This document shows, in pieces, positions 10,736 through 22,500 of a DNA stretch of 64,000 bases. The stretch comes from Andrena cerasifolii (lineage: Eukaryota; Arthropoda; Insecta; Hymenoptera; Andrenidae), in NCBI RefSeq assembly GCF_050908995.1, contig NC_135126.1, forward strand, positions 4,092,001 through 4,156,000, written 5' to 3'. The notes under the pieces are model-generated. The model was not told the origin of the DNA. It saw only the letters and a list, made by a program, of their open reading frames with translations, and made no database searches. The stretch's first letter is position 1; each line of letters starts with the position of its first letter. Made by a program: the position numbers and the translations under genes.

Positions 10736-13700
10736 GGGATCGTACTCGGACCAACCGACGACGGACCGAGCCATTGGATCGATAATGTCATAGTGACAAG
10801 TACCAGCACGTGTATCCTTCTTATGCCCATACTAATATTGTACACGCTCGAATTTATTTCCAGTTTCATATACACTCCTACCGAGAGATTAATCACAGTC
10901 CGACAATTACTGGTAGTCGAATATTAAAGTGTACCATGGCAGAAAAATGCTGATAATTAAAAATCTACTAATATAATACTGAACAAATAAGCACCTCTAA
11001 TAATATTATCAAGTCGGGACTGAAGTTAATTCCGCAGAGAACCCCAAAATAAATCAAAATCGTCCAATAAAATATTCCTGTGTGTCTCGCAAATTCGAAC
11101 TCTGCAGCAGCAGACACCTGCCAATGGTGACAAATTTATTCCCCAATTTCGACTGACTTTTTCGCACGGGTCGCTGCTTTGCTACCTGCAACTAGGCATT
11201 TCTGGACCGCCTGTATAATCAGACACGCGTCGGTCGCCATACTTTCTAGACAGATTAATATCTTATGATTGACAGCTTCATTATGCCGGCTCATACAAGA
11301 CGGGCGGCATCTGGACAAGAAAACCACGGCGGAAACTAACGTCGCCGCGGAGAGTTCTTACTGTAAAAGCGCGGGTGGCAGTAAATCCTGAAACGAACCC
11401 GGAATAAACTGTCCGAGCTACGGCTATAATAATATGCCTCCGTCGACGTCGCCGCCAGATTGTTACGGCTTGTTGGAATTGCCTCTCCGAAAACCAGTCC
11501 CTCTCTCGCGGCGTTCTTGGATTACGATGCAATTTCTCGAGCCTCATGGGCTTGCACTGATGACGGCCCTTAAAACTCAAAAGCCCCCTTTCTGCCGAGG
11601 CGTTCACCCCGCCAGGAATTATGTGTGGCCGTGTGTGCCGATGAATTCGAACGATGCCCTCCGCTGTTTCCGGTGTGACAAAAGTTTTTCGCCGGGCGCA
11701 TCTCATGAATAAATGAATCGGTCATTCCGGGGAGGCCGTAACTACAGTTCTCCGCAGCGTTCCGTTCTTTTTCCTCTTTGTTTCACGCTAACTTCGTCCT
11801 ACGACGGCTGCGGGAACACGTGTGCCGCGATAGATGGCCGTAGATGAGCGATATGGAAACGATGATGAACGGTGGGAGAAACCAAATGGTGTTATTGTTC
11901 ACTTAGGTGTCCCTCGATTCCCTCAGCTGTCTATATTTCTGTCGCTATTAATTCCTCTGTCACGTGCAGTCACTCTTCAACTTCGGCCTTCGTCTGGTAA
12001 CGTTTCAACTGGGTCGATGACGAACAAGTGCGAGGATCGAAGTATTCCAGTATTGTGAGAGGAGGAGCGGATCAGTAATAGCGCGCTAGTCGCCAATAAT
12101 ACAGTGTTTCGATGCTCCTCGATCGTACGCCCACGTACAAATCTCGTTTACGACGGGCTCTCCTTTTTTCCGCCCATAAATACACGGCGAACGCAGAGTT
12201 CGCCAACTCTCTGGTTCGGCGCCGCGACGTGTTATACGTGCGTGCACACGGCCATAAAGTGAAAAAAAAAGGTCCACGGCAGTTTGTTACCGGGAGCAGT
12301 TGTAACGGAAGGGCACGTATCGGGTAACATGATTACAAATATATCATAACGTTCTTCGCCCTTTCTTCGGCAACGTTCCCCGGAAGGGCCCGTGTGGGAG
12401 CTGCTGCCGTGTCCTTCGACACGCGATACACGTGCGTCGCCTGTCGATGCGGCTTTATCGCAGCAAATCACTGCCGGCCCAACAAGAAATAAAGACAAAA
12501 GGGGCAGAGAGTGAGTGAAAACGGCACGTACCGCACCCCCTCGGCCAAATCGAATTGACAGGGCACGTTCCCTGTGTACTCTGCAGCGAGAAAAAGGAGA
12601 TCGGCCGTATCTGTGCCTTGGGACAGAACCGCTGCCCATCGGACGGACCTGTCTCTAATTTTCACCAAGTTTGAATCTCCTTTTCTCGCGAAGTACAACG
12701 AAAAACACTTATGCTTAATTACAGGTAGGTACATTAAACTAGACGTCGAGTTGAAACGTCGCGCTGCTACTATCTCCACACGTAACATTTGGGACAAGAT
12801 TGATCCCACATTGCGCAACGACGTCCCATCTTCCACGCGACTAATCAAATCATCGGTCCAAGGAAACTGATGTTCCTCCTGTATGTAACTCTGGGATCTA
12901 ATGAAACGGTTCCTCGGGGCCGGACGAAATAATTTGTACGGCAGCAAACGAAACGACAGTCCACTGGCTCGGCACGAGGGTGAAAGTCGACTGATATAAG
13001 AATATTATGGACAGAGACGGTGGCCGCATCGCGGATCATCGTACCGGAAACAGGGTGCGGCCCGCGAGCAGCCAGACAGCCAGATATCTCGGAATGTTTT
13101 ACACCTCATTAGGCAACAATGTGTTGTTGCCAGGGTGAATTATATCGGGCATGAGACGCCCGTCAAGACAAATGGCTCGAACCGGAGGTAATTGTGGGCT
13201 TTTATTAGCTCTGCTTTCTCCTGCCGCCTGCGAATCGCGCAACGCTGACTACGGGGACGTCGAGAAAGGCAGCGACGACGATGGGCGCGAGGCAACGGAA
13301 ACCCAAGCCAGCTACAGCAACCCTTCCAGCTCCTTTCGCCTCTATTTTCCTTCTCCCTGCAGCCGTTCCCTTCGCTGGTACTCGTCCCTCTTCGGCAACG
13401 CGCGCGTAATTACTCGCGTGACAGTAATGCAGGAATGCGACTCTCATCCCTCTAATTCCTGCAGACTTGTCCTCGACTTTCCCGCCCTACAGCAAAGCGA
13501 CTCGAATCAATCGCTTCTAAGTCGTTGCTCTCCGTTTTTTTTTGTTTGGGATCGACAGCGATTTTCACTACGACTTTGATCGTCTGTGGGTTTGATAGCG
13601 AAATGAAAGAAGGGTTGAAGCTTTTGCGTCGAGAGTAGGTATGTGAATTTTGGGAATTAATATTGGTGCCATCGATTATGGTTTGAAAGCTTACAATGCA

Positions 13701-13809
13701 TTCTTTATGATTTAAGTGAAAGTTTTTTTCTAAGGGAAATATTAATAGCTTTTTGATAAAGAGGAAATGAAAAAGTTACAAGATTTGAATACGAGGAACG
13801 TAGAAGGTA
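10736..13809. other. Non-coding DNA
   Basis: No exon or RNA gene is supported. Open frames here (for example 12468-12947 minus and 13151-13579 plus) overlap each other on both strands and have no motifs. Confidence 0.4.
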
Positions 13810-14171
13810 AGGTGAATGTCCCAATTTCTGCTCATGTCCCCATTTCTGCTCATTTCCTATTTTTCTTATTATTATATGCGTTGCGTTTGTACTATAGTTG
13901 CAACAGATTAATTCTAAATTATTTAAACATTTACGCGAGTGTTGCACGAGCTTGAAATTTTTCATGAGCAGAAATACGGACATTTAGAGCATTATATAGT
14001 TAATTACAAATTACTAAGAGTTAAATATCTTTCTTAAATAGTTTTTGAATTGGTTGATTTATTTTTAAAGAATTAATCAATTACTCTACAAATTTTTATC
14101 ACAAACAAAATTTTTTTCACCTTCTTTATGACGAGTTACCTCTTAAATCAACAGAAATTGGGACATTCCCC
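13810..14171. mobile_element. TA-flanked inverted-repeat element, 362 bp
   Basis: The left end GGTGAATGTCCCAATTTCTG (13811-13830) matches the reverse complement of the right end CAGAAATTGGGACATTCCCC (14152-14171) with one mismatch. TA lies at 13808-13809 and at 14172-14173, the target duplication of Tc1/mariner/pogo elements. Inside, the ATTTCTGCTCAT motif of the left side recurs inverted as ATGAGCAGAAAT, so subterminal sequence is repeated. There is no coding capacity. Confidence 0.75.
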
Positions 14172-16671
14172 TAATGTAGAAAGTTTGAAGATACGAATCT
14201 GCGGGGAATAAGGGATCGTAGAGTTCCTAAGCTGAATGTACCTAGATTTTCTATGCTTCTATGTATATTTTGAGTTATTTACGTGGAACGGCAACGCGTT
14301 AGCTGTCGACGTTGGTTAAAGTATGCCAGAACGGACCGGCAAGATTAATGTGGTCAGCGTGTTTCTTGAGATATTTCACATACTTGGAAGGTTAATTACT
14401 TTGCCGCGAAAATTGTTGTGGCCAGGGTACCGTCTACGCCCGGGCCAAAATATTCGGCGACTTCGCTCTCTTCAATTACCTTGCCCCCAAAAATTCCAGC
14501 TAGAGTATTAACGAAGATTTTGAATACAGGAGTATTCACTTTCGGATACAATTTCATCCCTTGCTAAATACCCTTTGGAATGTACAGCATTACATTAAGT
14601 TTTAATAAAATAGTAAATTACACAAAATTACTGATTTCATTAAATTTCTCAAATTTCATCAAATCCCAACCCTCTTCCTTTAATGACGAATTACACAATA
14701 GAAACGTGTTTGAAAAGAAAGTGGTCACGTGTAACAGCGCAGGATGACACAAAACCTAATTACACTGGTCCTAAGTCCACAGAAAAAAACTCTTCAGCCC
14801 CTAACTCTGCACTTGACTCACCTGCCTCTGCACGCGAAAAGAACGCGCGCCGCGTTTTAACGACACTTTCCGCGCCGCGTTTACCATAAACGGCGACGAG
14901 GAGCCGAAAGGAAGCGGAATTCCCTTTCATTTCTCATCCGCGGGCGGGTTCTGGAGGCTAGCGTCCCGAAATCGCGGCATTTTTTTCAAGGGTAGGGAGA
15001 AGCACGGCATTCCGAAAGGGGCGCATTTTCGCGAGAAGAGAGGCTGGTATCCACGCGTTATTACGCCTCTAGGAGGCGCAACTCGCTCGGAGGCATATGC
15101 GGGCCAAGCTTGTCCCCGTCCCTCTTTCGCTGCTAGTTTCGACGTGGTTCATGTATTTATGCATTTCCACCCACCCACTGCTCCTTGACTAGCGTCTACG
15201 CACATACACGCCTGCACGTGGACGAGGCATTGTGTACCCTGGCGATTTACATGTATTGCACCTCGATGATGTGCCGTGAAAGATGACCGAGGCAGGGCAG
15301 AAAGGGTAGATGAGAAGATAGGGAATTGCTTTTAAACTACCGACACACAGGTCCCTTCTGCGCGACTTTCTTCTCTTCCAGGGAATTATTCGACCGAGTA
15401 TGAAGCTTCTTTGGACTGTCAGCGAGGGTTGGTTTATATTAACGCAGGAATGATACGTAATTACTGGTGTAGTGAGAAGTATCTGTTAGAGGATGAAGAA
15501 TTGTAATCAGAACACTTCCCCGCGGTCCACTGTGAATTAATTAAAGGATACGTTGATAAATAGATGTTTCTTCAGAGAGAAGGTTAATATAATTATAACA
15601 AATTGATCCGTGGAGGACAATTAAACTAATTCATTGCAATTTAATTCATCAGTACTATGTACATACACAAGTGCATCAAATTGGACTGTGTCCACTTTTA
15701 TAGGTTCATAATTATTATAATACCGGCTCTCCGGCAATAGTTAACTGTGACATAGCAGCGTGATTAGAGGAAGCTCCCAGCAAATATTTAACGCGAGAGT
15801 CGTTATCAAAATGCTGGAATAATATTCGAGTAATTTTCGAATTCCGCTGTAGCCTGTCTTTCATCGTACACGGACGGTTCCGTGGTTGCCTTTCATTATT
15901 CGACCGCCATATTTACTCATTGAATTCAATTCGGATTCACTTACGGTATGATTTACCCGGCGAAGGCGTACCTGAGGATAGTGATGGGAATTTATTGGAG
16001 ACGTAGGTCGTCCCGAAAACGGGGAAGGAAAACGCAGGCAGAGAGAGGGGCACAGACAGAGACCGAGAGAAGAGCTCAGCGAAAGGGACAAAGGGCAACG
16101 AAGGGGGTGGAAAGTGAAGGTCGCGTCCTTTTCTCATATTCCATATCCCATATGGTGGCTTGTAAAAGTTACAGGGGCATCTTCTCGAAATTCAGATTTA
16201 CAGCATCGCTTCGCGCCTGTTTCCTTATCTCGACAATCCCTGCAACGTGTTCCATTGCATCCGTACTTGGAAAATCAAAGTTACATGTCGATATTTATGT
16301 GCTCCATATGATTATTAAGATCATTTCATGATAATCAGTTGCACACTTCTATTAGCTTTAATACCAGGCACAGAATAGATAATTACTGCGTACCGCTTCG
16401 AAAGTTGTGCTTTCGGTACTTCAATAATATTAGAGCGTCAAGTCCGTCATATAAATCTAGGGATAAAAGGAGATTCGAATATCTCGATAGGGGTGTTCCG
16501 GAGAATAGAATATGTCCAGCAGCACGATGGTGCTCTGAATGTATAGGACGCCCCTTTATTGGAGGATGCTGAATTTTTATCCACCCCCGTCCGAATAGAG
16601 GCCACGTAGTGCCATCGAGCATGGTCGTTCTTTAAAATGTATGCCGCCCTTAAATCAAGACCACAATAATT

Positions 16672-16690
16672 GTGTCCACATAGTGGACAC
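16672..16690. repeat. Small perfect hairpin, GTGTCCAC arms
   Basis: GTGTCCAC, three bases ATA, then GTGGACAC. The 8-bp arms pair perfectly. It could be a dimeric factor site or chance. Confidence 0.6.
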
Positions 16691-16744
16691 GGTTGATCGG
16701 ATTTGGAATATTTGTTGCTTCCTCACCCTCTGCCTGCTGGCATT

Positions 16745-16766
16745 CGTCGAGTCTGCTGACTCGACG
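16745..16766. repeat. Small perfect hairpin, CGTCGAGTC arms
   Basis: CGTCGAGTC, loop TGCT, then GACTCGACG. The 9-bp arms pair perfectly, 54 bases after the previous hairpin. Confidence 0.6.
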
Positions 16767-18220
16767 CTTTCGTATAGAAAAAGAAGAATGCAGTGCAGGG
16801 TAAGAGTGACGACGTTTGGAAGCAATAGAGCCATTGATCTTCGGGAAATGTAGGCAGTGTTAAAAAGAAATTTTTGGACACTGTGATGACCATTCCGGAA
16901 TTTTTCTGTGGGATGAAAAATGTACAATCTGACACAGTCACTGACTTTTCTACTATGTTGCTTACTTTGTTATAGGAAATGACTACTATCAACTTTATCA
17001 AACGTTTTTTGTTGTTGTGTTTTTTCTTCCAAAGACGAAACGTATCTACTACAACAACGATATGATTAATTCATTTCTTCGACAGTAAATTATGGATAAA
17101 GGAGATGTAATCAGTGTCAAAATGAACAACTGTGTCGTTGCGAGCGTCAATTTACGTGCAGAGTGGATTCTGGTCGATCAACAGGGGGGCTCGGAATGCC
17201 ACAGACTGAAGTGGTACCAGAGGGTGAAAGGGAGAGGGGGAGGGAGGGCACACCCCCCGCGAACTCGAACATGAATTAAAGTTTTAATTTCTCTAAATCA
17301 CTGTTCGCCCTCGAGCGCTCTCCACCAGACGGTCCGTTACTTATAGCCTTTGCCCTTTTTACCGCCTTCTTTTTTCCCATTCGCCTCGATCTTACCACCG
17401 TCCAACCCTCGCCAATCGGGAGAAATCGATATGCACTTATCCGATGACTCTTGAGACCCCAGGCCCTCTTCTTTTTTTTTTCTCCTTTCAAACGTACCTC
17501 GGTAGGCATAACTGTCGGCAATCGTTCAAATTTTCCCAGCCTACATTTCCGTCCGTATCGCTCAAAAACTTTTGAAAATACTTGAACCACTTCGAATAAT
17601 AATAAACGAAACTATAAAATGTTAGAAGTCACTGTGGCACTTGCAAACCTTCAATTCAAATCCCAGATAAAACGATAAAAAAATCACCGAAACTACGCAA
17701 AGGAATCGAACACATATCAATGATTGCGTTCCTCCTGAATGAGCTAAGAATTACGATCGACCCCTCGTGTGTGCGTAATGCGTATCAAGAATCGATTTCA
17801 GGCCGCTCTGGTGGCTGGATCGCGCGACACGCTACGCGCTCGATCCGCCCTTAGCGTCGTGCCCCTCGACACAGGGTGAACCCGTGGGCTGTTCATTTAA
17901 AATCATGACGCTGAGGGCGCGCAGTCACGACGGAGGCGTTAGTATTAACGTTAGGTGCCAGCAGACCGGGCCACCTACAAGAACTTCGCGCACCCCCTTA
18001 CCACCGGGTGACATATTGTTTCCATTCTGCTCTCTGGCTAAAGCGCAATAAAAACCCGGCATAAATATCACCCCGTTGGCGTCCCGCAGCAACGATGCCA
18101 CAGCAACGTGGCCCAGCTAGGATCGCGCAAGAACGGGGTCTACAAACACGCGGAAACGTTCTTTCGCGCGGTGGGAAACGGCGGGGACTAATTTGTCTGA
18201 GTGGCTTTTTCGACGGGTTT

Positions 18221-18242
18221 ATACTGGGTGGTCCGTTATTGG
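18221..18242 (+). mobile_element. Solo transposon end, same motif as 10289
   Basis: ATACTGGGTGGTCCGTTATT followed by GG differs from the 10289 motif at only two of 22 bases. No transposase-like reading follows. It is probably a truncated copy of the same element family. Confidence 0.4.
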
Positions 18243-18719
18243 CGGTGAACTCGGGAGCGGGGAGGTCCTTCGTGGGAAAATGATTAAAAATGCAAGAGAT
18301 TTCGAAGAGGGGTCAGAAACTGAGACGAACTACGTCGAGTGTCCGAGTACTCGTGCACTGGGATAAGAACTATAGTATCTTCAAATAGCATCTGCAGAAT
18401 CAGTGCTGGGGTTATGTTAGGGAGATATTATAATTCCACTTACAGCGTGACAGGTTCCTCAGGGCTCGAAGGTGAAATTGAGAGTGACATCGTGCTGGTG
18501 AGACATCGTGATGTTCCTGGTGATCGGACTCGATCGTTCACCTGTAAAAGAGAAGAATATGTTAGCAATGGTGTGAAACTTTTTATTAGATATTTTCAGA
18601 AATTTGTTTGAATACACAGTACACAAGCAACACTATTTTCTTTAAGTCTTATCTCTTTAGATTGTTTAGCACTAATTAGTCGTGATCCAGATTGAATTTT
18701 AGACGCTAGTAGTGGAGTA

Positions 18720-19512
18720 GGGTAAAGTAGCCGAATATGACGACCTCTCCTAATTTGAGACCCCAGCTTATCTTCGCTACAGAACTCTTGAATGTCATAG
18801 AGATGCTATTTCTTTACTAACTAACCGTGTACCTATTTGGTTTTTTGTCCGCACAGTGGCATTGTAATTAATTAAGCGTCTTGAGCAAGCACACATTTCT
18901 GAAATACGCTGCAGAAAGTTTTTGAAGTGCTTCGATTAAATTACAAATATCTCTAATGTGGCAGGTGTATAATGATTTTCACAAGTACTGTTGTATAGTG
19001 CTTGAAATGGAGTTTAAGGCTTATTAGTTGTTTATCATTAATGATGAAGACTTAACTTCGAAGCTACTTAATAGTTATCATGTTATTGTTTTCGAATATG
19101 AGACCCGTGAAATTTCAACTGATGAGAGTGAAGAAGAAATTGTTCTGAATGATGAAAGTGATTAAGAAAGGAAATTATCGTGAATCCTTCGGTAGTGGGC
19201 CCACTAAGACTGCGATAGTGAAGAAATACGATTTCACATGCCGAATTTATAAAAAAGAAAGAAAAAGTATGTTTCGGAAAAAAACAAACTGGGTCTCATA
19301 TTAGGAACCTATTTTTTTTATCTGCGTATTTGAATGACTTTCGCTTTTATTTTATTATGGAGAAACCGAATCTTTGTTATAGTACTTTCCAGTAGCTTGC
19401 TAAAGAATATATATTTTACTATTAAAACGTGTATCGAATTTTAATAAAAGTGTTCTCAGTCAAGAGTTATGATGTTTTTAAGAAATGGGTCTCATATTCG
19501 GCTACTTTACCC
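18720..19512. mobile_element. TA-flanked inverted-repeat element, 793 bp
   Basis: The first 21 bases (GGGTAAAGTAGCCGAATATG plus A) and the last 21 bases (19492-19512) are perfect reverse complements. TA sits on both sides (18718-18719 and 19513-19514). The motif ATATGAGACCC appears again inside, direct near 19096 and inverted near 19290 and 19485. A short acidic reading with a stop (STDESEEEIVLNDESD, 19115-19165, plus strand) may be a transposase remnant. No intact gene is present. The perfect ends suggest the copy is young or that the ends are under selection. Confidence 0.88.
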
Positions 19513-19514
19513 TA

Positions 19515-22500
19515 TAGTGTCTGACACAGTCGTTGTGCAGAGAGGTCTACTTTAAGGAGGATTATGCGCGTTATGAAACTGAAGAATACTGAAGAAACAT
19601 TTGTTCATGCACCTTTCGAATTCTTTGCACGATCCTTTCTGTCGTCGATGGGGAATTGAGCAACAGGTAGAGCAGACATGTCCTCGAGGCATCATGCTTG
19701 ACAGAGCATACGCGTGATTTACTTTATAAGTGACTCATAGAAAGCCCTCTTTTTCCCTCTTATCTTCGCTGCCCTACTTGAAAGCCAAACGTGAAGGAAA
19801 TAATTCCTTCACTGGGCAACGGGAGCTAAGAATTTATATTCGAGGATGGTATTCTCTGATAAATTATCAATTCCACCGCAGCAAGTAGCTACTCTTAAGT
19901 TACTAAAAATTTATCTATTCTCGCATCTCCTACATCCAAAAATCTTCAAACTTGTAATAGAGATTTACAATATTTATATCGAAATCAAAAGACAATTTTG
20001 TAGTTAATTACAGGGAATATTTTTACTTTCATACCCATAAATATTCACTCACTAAGCAGTGTATAACATTACTGGGATACCTACTAATTAATTAAAGAAT
20101 ATTCGTCGTATACAAAATGTACGCGTCAAGGCAACGTATTTTTTTACCTTCGCCAAAACGTTTTCAGGATCCACTTAATCGAGAAATGAGTGGCGAGCAT
20201 AATCGCATCGGCGCGAGCGGACAAATTCAGTCGGAATTGAGCGAGTCCCCGTCCAAAGAAATATTACGGCCATATTTTTCTACCGGTGAACGATGACTGA
20301 AGCTCTCCCGCGATTTCCAAGGGATTAATAATGGCAGTAGGACCCGTTCTACGACAATCGTAGAGAGAAACAAACGCAGCCCCGGGCAAGTGGACCAGAC
20401 TCGCACCGACATCAATCTGAACGAGCGAGCGGCACCCCTAACGAGCCACCGAGTCATATAAATTTTATTGCCATTTCATAAATCCCGGACGACTGCCGCG
20501 AGTAACCGTTCCGGGGCTCTGCCAGAGATTATCAGGAACGTATAAAGTTGCAGATCGTTGCACTATTACGGCGCGACTCTGCCTCTCGGACTGTCTTTCG
20601 TCCCAAGGGGTGGCTGTGGGAGTGGGCCACGAAGAATGACGCGAAAACGGTCGAGTAGTATCACTAGTTTTCGCTGGTGATAAAGTACGCTGTAAAACGA
20701 GAGACTTATAGGTTCTGGGTTCTTTTAATCGGCCCTGATACTCTTTTTAGTATCACCCCGAGGGTCATCGCGTATAATTTGGCAGTGGCTGAATTATTGT
20801 CGATATTACTACTGAAAATGAGTGTACATGAATTGTGAAATGAGTGAGTTCCATTCCAAGATGTTTATAGATATAAATTATAGTTGCTGTCACGGTAAAT
20901 AAATTGACTACTGAGATTCGTCACGACACTGCCAAATTTGTTAACTTCATCGAATTAAAAATTAGTCGAACTTGGACAAAACACCTTCCTGTAAAGTAAA
21001 CTTTCCCAGAAACGAAATTTCGGAGGAAAAAATGCTACCTATATTTTCGACTGATTTTTATACAGGGAATAATTTCTTCTTCAGTTATCCCATGAATGAC
21101 ACGGTGTCCCGTAGTTTCGCAGCACTATCCCAGACACATTACCATACCCCATGAAAAATGCATGTATTACGGCTTTAAAATGTAAATAAAAAGAAAAATA
21201 TAAAATACGATGCGCGCAGAGGGGGGGAAGCATGGAAAGGCCGGGATTATATTTATAATAAATAAGACAGTAGCGTGTACGCGAAGGAGGAAGAAGAGGC
21301 ACAGTTAATTCTGTTTTATACGACAACACTTCCGATCCACGGTAAGCCGGCGACAGTCTCAAGTTCCTTCCCTCGCCTTCCTCTTCATCTTAACGCAAAG
21401 ACGAACCAAAACCTGATTTACATTTCTTTCTCTCCGACGCTATAAAAATTCCGCGACGATAACTTCCTTTGTTCCAACCCTCCGCGACTCGTGAGGGCGA
21501 GCGACCCCTGCGGCTGGAAAGCCACGGGGAGTCTCCCCATAACCCCGACTAGTTTTCGGTTTACATTACATTTTTCCTTAATTAAAGGCAATGCGAATTC
21601 GGGCTTGTCGAATGCTGCCCCTTTTTAAAAGACGTTCACTTGAGCCCTTCAAGTACTATCCCATGATAGACGTTCAACAAGTTCACTGTAAATTCGATCT
21701 CTCCAAAAACTCCATGCCCATATAATGCGGCTCGAAAATTTTCAACCAGTTCCCTCAACAAAGATTCCCAACCCTCTTCGCAAATTCGTCACCTCAGAAA
21801 ACACGAGCCCGATGTATCCGCAGGATGACAGTCACGCCTAGCCAATGATCGTTCATTCAGCCGTCGAAAACCCCGACGCAAGACAGAGAGGGGCGGCGAG
21901 AGAGAGAAGGGGGACAAGACAGGATCGAAATGTAATTAAGAGAGCAAATAATCCGAGCCGAACAAACTCCATGAAATGGATCAAAGAACTCGCGAGAGCG
22001 AGGGTGGGACGGGACGCGAGTTTGCGAGGGGGGGGGGGGAAGGGGAGGGACATGCAGCGATAGAGGCGCGTCGCTGAAAGGTAGCCGAGCTACGACTGGC
22101 TTCACCCTGTCGTCGTGCTGTCTAGCCCGAAGGAGTAGGGCAACGAGGGGCCTCGGCAAAGACCCTCGATAAATATTTCCGTCAAGTGACCGGGGTTGGA
22201 ATTCAAAGAGAGCCGAAAGGTGGAATCGAGAGCGAAACGAGTCCATCCTCTCTTCAAGCGGCAGTTCAGGGGATGGCCGACGAGGAAGGATGAGGACGGA
22301 GGTAGCCTGCCAGCCAGTGTATTTGCGTTGCGTTACGTAGTTGCGCGTTTAATCAGCCGTATACCCGGAAAGGGCGCGTGTGAGAGGGAAGAAGGAAAAG
22401 AGGAGCCTGGCCTCAACTTCCGGACACCAAAGGAGGACGGGGCTGTACGGCCACCTTTTGTCCAACCAAAGAGGGCATACTCTCTGTATACTGCTGGACT

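Larger units (their letters stand above)
14174..18220. other. Non-coding DNA
   Basis: No exon is supported. Two small perfect hairpins lie close together near 16672-16766. An A/T-rich part (15500-15850) and a GC-rich part (17800-18000) alternate without a gene. Confidence 0.4.
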
